Shown: positions 53,809 through 63,150, counted from the stretch's first letter. The stretch is 64,000 nt of DNA from Acerihabitans sp035013185 (GCF_035013185.1 NZ_JAYGJO010000002.1:186001-250000); one strand, 5' to 3'. Translations and numbers: made by a program. The notes: generated from the letters alone by a model not told the origin.

Positions 53809-55071
53809 ATGAAAATACTGCACATTATATCTGCCATACCCGCAGGTCGTTATCACCGTTGTCCTCAATGCGACTGGCTCTTTATACTGCCGGATGTGGC
53901 TAAAAATCAGGATGCATTTTGTCCCCGTTGCCAGGCCCGAGTCGCCAGCGGCAATGAATGGCCCATGAATAAGCTGGCAGCAATGGCGGCAACCATGCTC
54001 ATGCTGATGCCCTTCGCTTACGCCGAGCCGCTCATCAGCATTCGGTTGCTGGGTACCGTCATCAACGCCACATTGGTTCACGGCATTTGGCAAATGGCCA
54101 TGCAGGGTGACGTCATCACGGCCAGCATGGTCGCTTTTTGCACTATCGGTGCGCCCTGTACCTTGGTCGCATCATTGTTGTATCTTTTTTTCGGCCAGCG
54201 CCTGGGAATGAACCTTAGACCGGTACTGTTGATGCTCGAGCGTCTCAAAGAGTGGTTAATGCTGGATATTTACCTGATTGGCATGGCGGTGGCCGCAATC
54301 AAGGTAAAAGATTACGCCGATGTGAATACGGGTATGGCTTTGCCAGCATTTATTGCCTTGACGGTATGCAGCGTAATAACGTTGACACATTTAAATATCG
54401 GCCAACTGTGGGAAAAATGCTATCCCGGCCAACATACCCCGCTCTATCCCGTCTATCGGCGTTCAAATACCGCTGCGCTGAGGATATGCCTGGGCTGTCA
54501 TTATACCTCAGTTGGCGATCGACGCGGTCGCTGCCCACGATGCCATGTTCCCCTGCGCTATCGACGTCGTCAGAGCCTACAAAAATGCTGGGCGGCGCTC
54601 ATCGCGGCGATGGTGCTGATGTTACCGGCTAACCTATTACCCATTTCCATCATCTATATTAACGGTGTTCGTAGCGGCAGTACGATTTTAGCAGGTATCG
54701 GCTCGCTGGCGGCCGATAATATCGCAGTGGCGATGGTGGTGTTTATCGCCAGTATTCTGGTGCCGTTTATTAAGATTGTCGTGTTACTGACCCTGTTGAT
54801 CAGTATTCACTTTGAGGTCCGGCATGGTCTTAAAACCCGAATCCGCTTACTACGGTTTGTCGGTTGGATCGGTAGGTGGTCAATGCTGGATCTGTTTGTT
54901 ATCTCTATTACGATGTCGCTAGTGGACAGAGACCAGTTGCTGGCCTTTACTATGGGACCGGCAGCCTTCTATTTTGGGGCCGCCGTTATTCTGACAATAC
55001 TTGCTGTCAATTGGTTGGACAGCCGTCTGATATGGGATGCATATGCAACAAACGCCGACTACGCCGACTAA
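53809..55071 (+). CDS. letA: Intermembrane transport protein LetA (YebS)
   Basis: A 420-aa inner-membrane partner of LetB in phospholipid transport across the envelope. Two PqiA-type modules each begin with a zinc ribbon: C-x2-C pairs RCPQCDW/CPRCQARV at the N-terminus and ICLGCHYTS/CPRCHVPL in the middle. Each ribbon is followed by four membrane helices. The 3' end overlaps letB, indicating translational coupling. Confidence 0.95.
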   Translation: MKILHIISAIPAGRYHRCPQCDWLFILPDVAKNQDAFCPRCQARVASGNEWPMNKLAAMAATMLMLMPFAYAEPLISIRLLGTVINATLVHGIWQMAMQGDVITASMVAFCTIGAPCTLVASLLYLFFGQRLGMNLRPVLLMLERLKEWLMLDIYLIGMAVAAIKVKDYADVNTGMALPAFIALTVCSVITLTHLNIGQLWEKCYPGQHTPLYPVYRRSNTAALRICLGCHYTSVGDRRGRCPRCHVPLRYRRRQSLQKCWAALIAAMVLMLPANLLPISIIYINGVRSGSTILAGIGSLAADNIAVAMVVFIASILVPFIKIVVLLTLLISIHFEVRHGLKTRIRLLRFVGWIGRWSMLDLFVISITMSLVDRDQLLAFTMGPAAFYFGAAVILTILAVNWLDSRLIWDAYATNADYAD

Positions 55072-57670
55072 CGCAACGGTTAAAAACAAACGCCGCATCT
55101 CGCCTTTTTGGTTACTGCCGCTGATAGCGTTATTGATTGCCGGCTGGCTGGTCTATAGCACTGTGCAGGAACGTGGCTCAACGGTGACTATCGATTTCAT
55201 GTCCGCTGACGGTATTGTCGCCGGCAGGACACCGGTTCGATACCAGGGCGTGGACGTCGGCACTGTTCAGCACATTAAGCTCAGTGACGATCTAAAAAGT
55301 ATTCAGGTCGAGGTCAGTATCAAGAATGACATGCGTGATGCGCTACGAGAAGGCACACAATTCTGGCTGGTTACCCCGAAGGCATCGCTGGCCGGCATCT
55401 CTGGTCTTGACGCGCTGGTGGGCGGCAACTACATCGGGATGATGCCGGGCAAAGGCGACCCGCAAAAACATTTTGTCGCGCTCGATACCCAACCTAAATA
55501 CCGCGTGAACACCAGTGAATTACTGGTCCATCTTCATGCCGACAATCTGGGGTCGCTCAATACCGGCTCACTGGTCTATTACCGCAAACTGCCGGTGGGC
55601 AAGGTTTATGATTATGATATTTCCCGGGAGAAAGGCAACGTAACCATTGACGTACTCATCGACCGTCGTTTTACCGATTTGGTGAAAAAACAAAGCCGAT
55701 TCTGGAATGTGTCAGGATTTAAGGCCAGCGTGGATCTGAAAGGCGCAAAAGTGGAGATGGAAAGCCTGGCCGCATTAGTGAATGGTGCCATTGCTTTCGA
55801 CTCGCCGGTCAACGGCGAACCGGCTCATTCAGATGATAATTTTGTACTCTACCCGGACCTGGCCCACAGTAAACGCGGGGTAATTATCACGCTCGATTTA
55901 CCCTCGGCCGATCATCTTAGCGCAGGACATACCCCGCTGTTATATCAGGGACTGGAAGTCGGTACGTTGACTGACTTAGCGTTGGATAAAGATAAAAAAG
56001 TCACCGGTGAGTTGACCATTAACCCGTCCATTGCCGATCTGATGCGCACCGGCACCCGAATAGAAATGAATACGCCTCAGTTATCACTGAGCAATACCGA
56101 TCTTAGCGGCCTGGTAGGCGGCACCACACTAGAATTGATTCCTGGTGACGGCCCCCCTGAGCAACATTTTACGCTACTCGATAGCAATCATATGCTGTTG
56201 CAAGAGCCGGGGGCTCGCACGTTTACCCTTTTTGCTCCGCAAAGTTACGGCATCGACAGTGGTCAACCGCTGACATTGCATGGCATTGCTATTGGAAAGG
56301 TCGTCAGCCGACAACTCAATGACAAGGGCGTCACGCTTCAAGTGGCCATCAAGCCGGACTATGCGCATTTTTTACATAGGAACAGCAAATTTATCGTTAA
56401 CAGCCGGATCGACGTTAAATTTGGGTTAGACGGTCTGCGGGTGCTCGGCACCAGTGCTCAAGAATGGCTGAACGGCGGTATTATCATGGTGCCCGGTACC
56501 CAAGGCGATCCACTCGATCATTACCCGTTATACGGTAATCGGGAAATGGCTGATCAAGGCATTCTAGGAGATAAACCCACACCGACGCTCACGCTAAGCG
56601 CCGATAGCCTGCCGGATATTCAAACCGGTTCGATTGTCTTATACCGAAAATTTCAGGTGGGAGAGATCATTGATGTCCGTCCTACTGCGCAGCGTTTTGA
56701 TGTAGATATCTATATCCATCCGCAATATCGACATTTGCTTACCCCTGATAGTATTTTTTGGGCAGAAGGCGGCGCTAGGGTACAAATCAACGGCAACGGC
56801 ATTTCCGTACAGGCATCGCCTTTAGACCGTGCGCTCAAAGGGGCCATTAGTTTTGATAATATGGACGGTGCAATAACAGCCAAGGGGGTGACACGTAAGC
56901 TGTATGCCTCAGAAAATGCAGCGCGCGCAGTAGGCAGTCAGATCGTACTGCGCACCTTCGACGCAAGCAAGCTCACACCCGGAATGCCAATACGCTATTT
57001 GGGCATCAATATCGGCCAGTTAGAAACACTTCAATTATCCACCGAACGCAGTGAAGTATTGGCACAAGCCGTGCTCTACCCTGAATTTGTGCAGGCTTTT
57101 GCCCGGGTTGGTACCCATTTTTCGGTCGTGACACCCGAAATTTCCGCCGCCGGGGTTAATCATCTTGAAACGCTACTTCAGCCCTATATCAACGTAGAAC
57201 CCGGACGAGGGGCGAGCACCCGTAACTTTGAACTACAGGAAGCCACGATCACCGATTCACGCTATCTTGACGGTCTGAGCGTCGTGGTGGATACACCCGA
57301 AGCCGGCTCACTGCAAGTGGGAACGCCAGTCCTCTACCGCGGTATCGAAGTCGGCACCGTCACCGGACTGTCATTAGGATCGCTGGCGGACAGAGTGTAT
57401 GTCACGCTGCGCATCAGTAAACAATACCAGTACTTAGTGCGCAATAATTCCGTGTTCTGGCTGGCGTCGGGATATGACCTGAAGTTTGGCCTGACGGGCG
57501 GCGTGATTAAAAGCGGTACCTTCCAGCAATTTATCCGTGGTGGCATTGCTTTTGCCACCCCGCCGACCACGCCATTAGCCCCTAGAGCTCACCCCGGCAA
57601 GCATTTTTTGCTTAATGCAGAAGAGCAAAAAGAGTGGCATAACTGGGGTACTGCGATTGAGCAACATTAA
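55043..57670 (+). CDS. letB: MCE-ring lipid transport tunnel LetB (YebT)
   Basis: About 875 aa with one N-terminal membrane anchor (FWLLPLIALLIAGWLVYS) and seven MCE domains, which in E. coli stack as hexamer rings into a tunnel spanning the periplasm. Repeats are recognisable by recurrent G-x-P-V-R/L-Y-x-G-(I/V/L)-x-(V/I)-G strings (TPVRYQGVDVG, TPLLYQGLEVG, MPIRYLGINIG, TPVLYRGIEVG). Two ATGs, 55037 and 55043, are possible starts; the second aligns with E. coli. It overlaps letA. Confidence 0.95.
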   Translation: MQQTPTTPTNATVKNKRRISPFWLLPLIALLIAGWLVYSTVQERGSTVTIDFMSADGIVAGRTPVRYQGVDVGTVQHIKLSDDLKSIQVEVSIKNDMRDALREGTQFWLVTPKASLAGISGLDALVGGNYIGMMPGKGDPQKHFVALDTQPKYRVNTSELLVHLHADNLGSLNTGSLVYYRKLPVGKVYDYDISREKGNVTIDVLIDRRFTDLVKKQSRFWNVSGFKASVDLKGAKVEMESLAALVNGAIAFDSPVNGEPAHSDDNFVLYPDLAHSKRGVIITLDLPSADHLSAGHTPLLYQGLEVGTLTDLALDKDKKVTGELTINPSIADLMRTGTRIEMNTPQLSLSNTDLSGLVGGTTLELIPGDGPPEQHFTLLDSNHMLLQEPGARTFTLFAPQSYGIDSGQPLTLHGIAIGKVVSRQLNDKGVTLQVAIKPDYAHFLHRNSKFIVNSRIDVKFGLDGLRVLGTSAQEWLNGGIIMVPGTQGDPLDHYPLYGNREMADQGILGDKPTPTLTLSADSLPDIQTGSIVLYRKFQVGEIIDVRPTAQRFDVDIYIHPQYRHLLTPDSIFWAEGGARVQINGNGISVQASPLDRALKGAISFDNMDGAITAKGVTRKLYASENAARAVGSQIVLRTFDASKLTPGMPIRYLGINIGQLETLQLSTERSEVLAQAVLYPEFVQAFARVGTHFSVVTPEISAAGVNHLETLLQPYINVEPGRGASTRNFELQEATITDSRYLDGLSVVVDTPEAGSLQVGTPVLYRGIEVGTVTGLSLGSLADRVYVTLRISKQYQYLVRNNSVFWLASGYDLKFGLTGGVIKSGTFQQFIRGGIAFATPPTTPLAPRAHPGKHFLLNAEEQKEWHNWGTAIEQH

Positions 57671-57697
57671 TCAATGAACGTCATTGTTTTCCATGTA

Positions 57698-57738
57698 GAC
57701 CCGGTGCATCACTGTTTTCGGTCATCGGGTCAATTTTT
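57698..57738 (+). terminator. letAB terminator
   Basis: 9-bp stem GACCCGGTG / CATCGGGTC (one G-U) with a 16-nt loop, then AATTTTT. It lies 28 bp after the letB stop. rsmF, which follows letB in E. coli, is absent. Confidence 0.6.
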
Positions 57739-57893
57739 AGTCTTTCGTGTGATCTTGGCTATGCTTTAGTTGCGGCCTTTGCGGCTATGCTGGCAGGGTA
57801 AGTAAACAGATTAACGGCCTTATCTCGCTTAATGCACTGGTTAATGACCTATCCCGGGGATGCATCCTGGCAAGATTCATGAAAGGACTTATT

Positions 57894-58139
57894 ATGACCA
57901 AGACTATTGTCAAAATAGGAAGTTTTGAAGTTAATGACGCTGAACTGCGTTGCGGCACGGATCGTACCATTATTAATATCCTCAGTATTCCTTGTCAATC
58001 CGACCCCGATTTATGCAAACAACTGGATGGCTGGGATGAAGGCACCAGCATTCCAGCGTTTCTTGACGGCAAAGAGCACCGTCTTTTTCGTCAACAGTAT
58101 GATACTGAGCATGATGCCTGGATAATGCGACTGGAGTAA
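57894..58139 (+). CDS. yebV: DUF1480 protein YebV
   Basis: An 81-aa protein matching E. coli YebV: VKIGSFEVNDAEL, IPCQSDPDLCKQLDGWD, SIPAFLDG and the C-terminal DAWIMRLE. ATG 57894 lies behind AAAGGA; an in-frame ATG at 57879 is upstream of that site. Function is unknown. A GC-rich hairpin follows the stop. Confidence 0.9.
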   Translation: MTKTIVKIGSFEVNDAELRCGTDRTIINILSIPCQSDPDLCKQLDGWDEGTSIPAFLDGKEHRLFRQQYDTEHDAWIMRLE

Positions 58140-58151
58140 TAACCAGCCGAT

Positions 58152-58172
58152 ACGGCGGGACAATCCCGCCGT
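58152..58172 (+). terminator. Hairpin after yebV
   Basis: Perfect 9-bp stem ACGGCGGGA-caa-TCCCGCCGT, 12 nt beyond the stop, with only a weak T tract. Confidence 0.6.
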
Positions 58173-58563
58173 TTGCATAAAAAAACGTTACTGACAACTG
58201 GCGATGATTAATACCTTGTAGCAGTGGCACAGACACGGGTGTATTGCGCGACATGCGTGATCCCGTGCGCGTGGCTCTCCATCGGGGCTGCGGTGGTGCC
58301 TATTCCTGGCTGTCGTCGCGGCATAAGTGCTCGGTAATATCATGAGATATATCTTAATTTTCCTCGCGCGGTTCGCCGTCATGGCGGCTCACAGTGAGCC
58401 TGATCACATAATCGAAACGATCGGTAACATAGATTTCACGGCAATACGGCAAAAGATTCTATACACTCCCCGTCTATTAAATTGTATGAACTATCGTAAC
58501 TATTCCTTTACTTTTTCCATCTACGGTGGCGCGGTCGCACGCCGCTTTTTTGAAGAGTGAACT
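58173..58563. other. Gene-free region between yebV and uppP-like gene
   Basis: About 390 bp. E. coli has yebW here, and no YebW-like frame is visible. A 77-codon plus-strand stretch (58327-58560) shows no family resemblance and is judged non-coding. The promoter for the downstream gene is presumably in the AT-rich part at 58470-58530. Confidence 0.45.
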
Positions 58564-59415
58564 ATGTCTTTTATACAAATTGTCATCCTCGCCATCGTAC
58601 AGGGTTTGGCTGAATTGTTGCCCGTATCGAGTTCAGCCCATGTGATCATCGCCGAAAAGCTGATGGGACTGGATCCCACCGCACCCAACATGACCTTATT
58701 GCTGGTGATGCTGCATACCGGCACCATGTTTGCGGTGATAATCTACTTTTGGCAAACCTGGCGCACCACCTATTTCAGTTCCGCCAAAACCTTCCGGCAA
58801 AATGCGTTTTACATCATTCTGGCCACAGCCGTCACCGGTGTTGTGGGCTTATCACTGCAAAGCATCATTAAACATGTTTATGGCCATAACGCCGCCAATT
58901 TTGAGATTGAGAGTTTGTTTGGCAATACCACGGTTATCGCCTCGGGGTTGGCTGCAGCCGGTATTCTGATTATTTTTTCATCCCGTTTTCACGAGGGGGA
59001 AAATGAACAGGGCCAACTGTCCAGCGCCCGAGCCATGGTGATCGGTTTGGTGCAAGGACTTTGCCTACCCTTTCGTGGTTTTTCCCGTTCGGGTGCAACC
59101 ATTTCTACCGGACTGGCATTAGGCGTGACACGCAAACGGGTTGAAGAATTCAGCTTTGCCTTGGCGGTGGTCCTTACCCCGGCGGTTATTGCTAAAGAGG
59201 GATTCAGATTGTTCCACAGCACCGGCGTCACACCAGCCTTAGCACCAAGTAGCCTGTTGCCTATGCTGGCGCCCAGCCTATTGGGAATGGTGTTTAGCTT
59301 TATTGCTGGACTGGTAGCGCTGCGGTGGTTGTCACGCTGGCTGGAACAAGACCGGTGGCACCTGTTTGGCGGCTACTGTATTTTTGCTTCTTTGATGATA
59401 TTTTGGCTAGGCTGA
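58564..59415 (+). CDS. UppP/BacA-family undecaprenyl-pyrophosphate phosphatase
   Basis: A 283-aa, eight-helix membrane protein that recycles undecaprenyl pyrophosphate to the lipid carrier for peptidoglycan and O-antigen synthesis. The two family signatures are QGLAELLPVSSSAH near residue 15 (catalytic Glu, Ser-rich loop) and PFRGFSRSGATIS near 170 (catalytic Arg). The usual enteric uppP (bacA) sits near the cca/folB region in E. coli, so this is probably a paralogue. It is not part of the E. coli yebV–holE interval. Confidence 0.88.
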   Translation: MSFIQIVILAIVQGLAELLPVSSSAHVIIAEKLMGLDPTAPNMTLLLVMLHTGTMFAVIIYFWQTWRTTYFSSAKTFRQNAFYIILATAVTGVVGLSLQSIIKHVYGHNAANFEIESLFGNTTVIASGLAAAGILIIFSSRFHEGENEQGQLSSARAMVIGLVQGLCLPFRGFSRSGATISTGLALGVTRKRVEEFSFALAVVLTPAVIAKEGFRLFHSTGVTPALAPSSLLPMLAPSLLGMVFSFIAGLVALRWLSRWLEQDRWHLFGGYCIFASLMIFWLG

Positions 59416-59521
59416 TCATCTGGTTTGTGGATCATATGGGATGTGAAACCGGGATATGTGTTTTATGATCGGGTTTAAAACATTAAGCTCAATGATAAAG
59501 TTTGGACGCTAAAAAAGAGCA

Positions 59522-59542
59522 AAGCCCGCCGGTGGCGGGCTT
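59522..59542. terminator. Bidirectional hairpin between uppP-like gene and 77-aa ORF
   Basis: AAGCCCGCC-ggt-GGCGGGCTT, perfect 9-bp stem. On the minus strand it is followed by TGCTCTTTTTT, fitting termination of the minus-strand gene at 59566. Confidence 0.7.
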
Positions 59543-59565
59543 CACATTGCCATTATTGCCCATCA

Positions 59566-59799
59566 TCAAATCATTTTGGCAAATAACGCATGCTTTCTGA
59601 CATAGTCGTAGAACGGCTTTTCATGTTTTGCACGGTCGACTTTTTTATCTTTTTTGTAATCATCCCCGATCTGAACCAGCAAGGCTCGGTTAGCCTGACT
59701 TTCATCACGAGCCATGTGATGACCAAGAACATAGTCCAATTCAAAATCTTGAGTGAAGTTAATAAAATCACCCTCTTTTGGCGGCGTAATTGTCGGCAT
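59566..59799 (-). CDS. Hypothetical 77-aa protein
   Basis: Not recognised. The N-terminus is TPPKEGDFINFTQDFELDYV; the middle and C-terminus are charged (DDYKKDKKVDRAKHEKPF) and end in LFAKMI. There is no signal peptide or membrane segment. The ribosome binding site AAGGG is 9 nt before ATG 59799 and a minus-strand terminator lies beyond the stop; both support expression. It is alone between convergent or tandem plus-strand genes. Confidence 0.6.
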   Translation of the reverse strand: MPTITPPKEGDFINFTQDFELDYVLGHHMARDESQANRALLVQIGDDYKKDKKVDRAKHEKPFYDYVRKHALFAKMI

Positions 59800-60012
59800 A
59801 ATATAACCCTTACGGTAAGCATCAAATTGGTGCCCTTTAGCTATAGAACAGCCTGTCCCATCGCGCTAAACATAAAGCGCGGTTTTACCCTTTAATATGG
59901 AAATGCTTAACCCACATCAATTTCTGACTGGCTTTTTTCTCAAAATAAAGACATTGGCATGAATTTTACCCATCGCCTGCGTCGCTATACTCTGAAAAAT
60001 GCAGCACTGAAT

Positions 60013-60267
60013 TCATCCACGATGAACAATAACGCCATTTAATGAATTAATGACGTCATCAATAAATTTTTCAACCATCCTTTTCAAGGCCTGACTCGCC
60101 CCAAATGCACTATTCCAAACAACAACGAATTCATCCTTCAATAATCGATGTATTACTATGCCTAAGATGCAGATAACAATTACGGCCATTTCCACCCAAA
60201 AGAAGCTTGGTATAATATAAATAACATAATGATTATTCTGCTCTGCAACCTTATCGATACCCGTCAT
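60013..60267 (-). CDS. Hypothetical small membrane protein
   Basis: An 84-codon frame with one strong membrane segment (FFWVEMAVIVICILGIVIHRLL) and a short soluble tail. The only early start codon lies inside the terminal sequence of a degenerate repeat (60257 onward), so the gene may have acquired or lost its true start there. No family is recognised. It could be a fragment. Confidence 0.3.
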   Translation of the reverse strand: MTGIDKVAEQNNHYVIYIIPSFFWVEMAVIVICILGIVIHRLLKDEFVVVWNSAFGASQALKRMVEKFIDDVINSLNGVIVHRG

Positions 60268-60326
60268 CTTTCAAGCTGCAGGTGCGTTGGCTGCACTCTT
60301 TCACCCGAATCATTTTTTTGAGTAAG
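60257..60326 (+). repeat. Partial ATACCC-type enteric repeat
   Basis: ATACCCGTCATCTTTCAAGCTGCAGGTGCGTTGGC resembles the terminal part of short non-coding enteric repeats that begin ATACCC and reach GTTGCAG-type sequence. It has no paired right end and grades into the 8-bp tandem repeat. Confidence 0.5.
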
Positions 60327-60358
60327 CTCATCAGCTCATCAGCTCATCAGCTCATCAG
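60327..60358 (+). repeat. 8-bp tandem repeat, four perfect copies
   Basis: CTCATCAG repeated at 60327, 60335, 60343 and 60351 without mismatch. A second imperfect tandem, three or four copies of a TGATTGGG-based unit, lies at about 60431-60464. Confidence 0.95.
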
Positions 60359-60734
60359 GCTTTATCGTTTGCCACCTTCTCGCAACCCGAAAGCTATTAA
60401 GGTATATCTCTATCGCTACCGTTGATTTGGCTGATTGGGTGATTGGGGTGATTGGGAGTGATTTAGCTAGCAGCTTTTGTAACGAAGATACCCACGACAA
60501 GACCACGTTCGTTACCCACAACATCTGTATGAAAACACAGGTATCATTGGAGGATAATTTTGTGGAGAACCAAACGACATTGTAATCTATTACATTGAAT
60601 TTATAGATTTTTTTATATTTTTAATTTATTTTTATGTATTACCAAATCGATTTAAACGGCGATTTTTATTAGTATTAATACTCAACATTGCATAGCCTGA
60701 CGCGTTATACTCTGTAAAATATCTGGAGGACCTT
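60359..60734. other. Gene-free region upstream of holE
   Basis: 376 bp, increasingly AT-rich. It contains the TGATTGGG-type imperfect repeats and a good -10 hexamer TATACT (60706-60711) 24 bp before the holE start. No fitting -35 is obvious. E. coli has yebY, yebZ and yobA near here; none is seen. Confidence 0.5.
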
Positions 60735-60986
60735 ATGAGTTACAATCTAGGCGATGTGCCGCAAATCGAGAAAGACAAAATCAACGTGGATATTGCCGCG
60801 TCTGGCGTTGCCTATAAGGAACGGCTGAACATGCCGGTTGTCGCGGTTCACGTCGAGCAAGAGCAGCCAGAGGCGTTGCGTGAATACTTCAGAGAGCGCC
60901 TTACGCACTACAGGCAAGCGAGCGCATCATTTCCGCGCAGTTCAGATCCGCTATATCTGCAAATGGCCGAGATCAATAAAAGATAA
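60735..60986 (+). CDS. holE: DNA polymerase III theta subunit HolE
   Basis: An 83-aa non-essential core-polymerase subunit that stabilises the epsilon proofreading subunit. Alignment with E. coli HolE is clear: KDKINVDIAASGVAYKERLNMPV corresponds to [23 protein letters not shown] (in parts), then EQPEALREYFRERLTHYR. The C-terminus has diverged. ATG 60735 lies behind GGAGG. Its place after letAB–yebV follows the E. coli gene order. Confidence 0.9.
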   Translation: MSYNLGDVPQIEKDKINVDIAASGVAYKERLNMPVVAVHVEQEQPEALREYFRERLTHYRQASASFPRSSDPLYLQMAEINKR

Positions 60987-61204
60987 ACCGCCCCATCCAC
61001 ATTCTAACGACCTGGCCATGCGCCAGGCGTTTTTATTGACCGATGCAATCCTTATTTTCCAACCATCAGGCCATTTAGCGATTGATCAGTAGCATTGGGT
61101 TTTTTAGGTAATAATTCACAGTACTGCTATACCTAATACATACCATGATGCGATTCAGCATTGGGACAAATTTTTCGATTCTCCTCTTTATAAAAGGATG
61201 CGGA

Positions 61205-62155
61205 ATGAAACCACGTAAAGTGATGATCATCGGCGCGGGCAATGTTGGTTCATCAGCAGCTTATGCGCTACTAAACCAAAAAATATGCCAAGAAATAATT
61301 CTGGTGGACCTTAATTCATCATTGGTGGAAGGGCATCGTAAAGATCTCGCCGATGCAGCGGCCTTTATGTCCGGTCATATCATTATCAGCACCCGGCCGG
61401 CGACCGATTGTGCCGATGTGGATATTGCGGTGATTACCGTGTCCGCAGGCGCCATGAAACCCGGCCAGAACCGGTTAGATGAACTGGACGGCACCGCACG
61501 CATCGTTGGCAACATTGTGCCGGAAATGATGCAAAATGGCTTCAACGGGATATTTTTAGTCGCCACTAACCCGTGCGACATTATCACCTATCAGGTATGG
61601 CAACTTTCCGGCCTGCCCCGCCATCAAGTATTGGGCACCGGTGTATGGCTGGATACTATCCGATTACGGCGCATCCTGGCTGAACATTTGGACATCGCGC
61701 CACAAAGCGTCGATGCCTTTATTATCGGTGAGCACGGCGATACGCAGTTTCCCGTCTGGTCGCACTCGTCAGTCTACGGTATGACACTTAATGATTACAG
61801 CCGGTCAAAAAAAGGACCTGAACTCGATTTAACGGCATTGGGTGAACACACTCGTCGATTAGGTCTTGAAATCTATGCACAAAAAGGCTGTACCGAATAT
61901 GGGGTTGGCGAAACCATTACCGAAATCTGTCGCGACCTGTTTACCAGCAGTCACCGGGCGCTGACCGTCAGCTGTGTGTTGGATGGTGAATATGGCAAGC
62001 AGAACCTGGCCATCGGCGTTCCGGCGATATTAACCCAACGTGGCGTCGATCAGATTATTGAACTGAATTTAAACGAATTGGAGCTAGGCCAGTTTGATCA
62101 TTCGGCTACAGTGATAAAATCCAATATTGCGCGTTTGCCGGCACTCCCTCATTAA
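61205..62155 (+). CDS. NAD-dependent L-lactate dehydrogenase
   Basis: A 316-aa member of the LDH/MDH superfamily. The Rossmann motif IIGAGNVGSS is at residues 8-17. In the mobile loop, Q88 (GQNRL) selects lactate/pyruvate rather than malate. R90, D150/R153 (GVWLDTIRLR) and H177 (GEHGDTQFPVWS) complete the active site. ATG 61205 lies behind AAAGGATGCGGA; the 20 upstream codons are not homologous. Such L-LDHs are typical of Firmicutes and uncommon in enterics, which use D-LDH (LdhA) and quinone-linked LldD. A malate or 2-hydroxyacid role is not excluded. Confidence 0.9.
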   Translation: MKPRKVMIIGAGNVGSSAAYALLNQKICQEIILVDLNSSLVEGHRKDLADAAAFMSGHIIISTRPATDCADVDIAVITVSAGAMKPGQNRLDELDGTARIVGNIVPEMMQNGFNGIFLVATNPCDIITYQVWQLSGLPRHQVLGTGVWLDTIRLRRILAEHLDIAPQSVDAFIIGEHGDTQFPVWSHSSVYGMTLNDYSRSKKGPELDLTALGEHTRRLGLEIYAQKGCTEYGVGETITEICRDLFTSSHRALTVSCVLDGEYGKQNLAIGVPAILTQRGVDQIIELNLNELELGQFDHSATVIKSNIARLPALPH

Positions 62156-62700
62156 TTTTTTTGTTGCCGACTCGAACATTTTAAATATAGAAATAATTAT
62201 CTTAAACTGAATAATGGCCTAAGGTTGTTATTCAGCTTTTAGCTAGGTTATTGATAATTGGCATTCCTATCATCATGCTCTTGTAACCCCCAAGTCTCCC
62301 ACTTGTACCCCTAGCAGCGGGAAATCATGTCATTACCCAAGCTATAAAATCAAGCGGCTAGCACATGTGATGCTCGACCACTTTATTTACCCGACCCCAT
62401 TCACACCACATCGTGATGAACACCATAAGCACACTCATCATGCCAACGAAACATGGCAACAACGTTTGGATTTTTATGAAAAATAACGCCACTAACGGGT
62501 ATATGACAGTAGAATGACAATTTCTAAAATATATTGCAAAGGAAAACATAAGAGTTAGACAATATTTTGTAAATAAAATAACTATAAATTAATGATTAGT
62601 TTTCATAACATTTCCTCAACAGGTAAATTCCTAAAAAATCACTCATGCATTGTATTAAAATTAAAAATGCTTTATAAAAGAAGGAATTATAAATTTTTAT
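62156..62700. other. AT-rich region after L-LDH
   Basis: 545 bp without a convincing gene. A minus-strand 63-codon stretch (62358-62549) shows no family resemblance. Base composition is clearly more AT-rich than the core genes. Confidence 0.5.
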
Positions 62701-62820
62701 ATGGAAACTCTTATGTTGTGGGTTATCAGCATTATCATACTATTGGTTATTGCACTCGTTGCAATAGCTAAACATATGAATGAAGTAAAAAAGAAAAAAT
62801 TACCTCGTCAGCGCAGATAA
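62701..62820 (+). CDS. Possible 39-aa membrane peptide
   Basis: ATG 62701 to TAA 62820 encodes one hydrophobic helix (LWVISIIILLVIALVAIA) followed by a very basic tail (VKKKKLPRQRR). This is the layout of many enteric small inner-membrane proteins. An AAGGA lies about 17 nt upstream of the ATG, longer than ideal. No family is recognised. Confidence 0.45.
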   Translation: METLMLWVISIIILLVIALVAIAKHMNEVKKKKLPRQRR

Positions 62821-63071
62821 GAGTTGTTATGCAACGTAGTGACAATGGCGGTTTGTTTAACGCCGTTTATTTTAGCAGTATTAATCATGATGTAGGACGA
62901 TAAAGATGTCACATTTATATCTAGACTCATGTGGAAGATGATATGTAGGTATTTATACCCGCCATTAATTTCAGCGTAATATTGTAAAACACCAGAATTA
63001 TTGTAAATATAAAACCTAAAGTTAATGATTAAAAACCCAAGTGCCATTAGAAAAATCTGCTGTAACTTCAC
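62808..63071 (-). CDS. Doubtful 87-codon frame
   Basis: GTG start at 63071. The N-terminus is hydrophobic (IFLMALGFLIINFRFYIY) and the rest is uncharacterised. AT-rich composition and the lack of homology make it a weak candidate, listed because it fills an otherwise empty interval. Confidence 0.2.
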   Translation of the reverse strand: MKLQQIFLMALGFLIINFRFYIYNNSGVLQYYAEINGGYKYLHIIFHMSLDINVTSLSSYIMINTAKINGVKQTAIVTTLHNNSYLR

Positions 63072-63114
63072 ACCTAATGCAGATGTGAATATCTCTGCTT
63101 TTTTGATAGTTTAA

Positions 63115-63150
63115 CGTGAATAATGTAAACTCATTCACGGCACTTTTTTT
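63115..63150 (+). terminator. Terminator-like hairpin
   Basis: CGTGAAT-N11-ATTCACG followed by GCACTTTTTTT. Confidence 0.6.

Noticed and set aside
58327..58560. 77-codon frame before the uppP-like gene as YebW or another small protein
   Set aside because: The sequence does not resemble YebW and has no membrane or domain features; it is likely promoter DNA.
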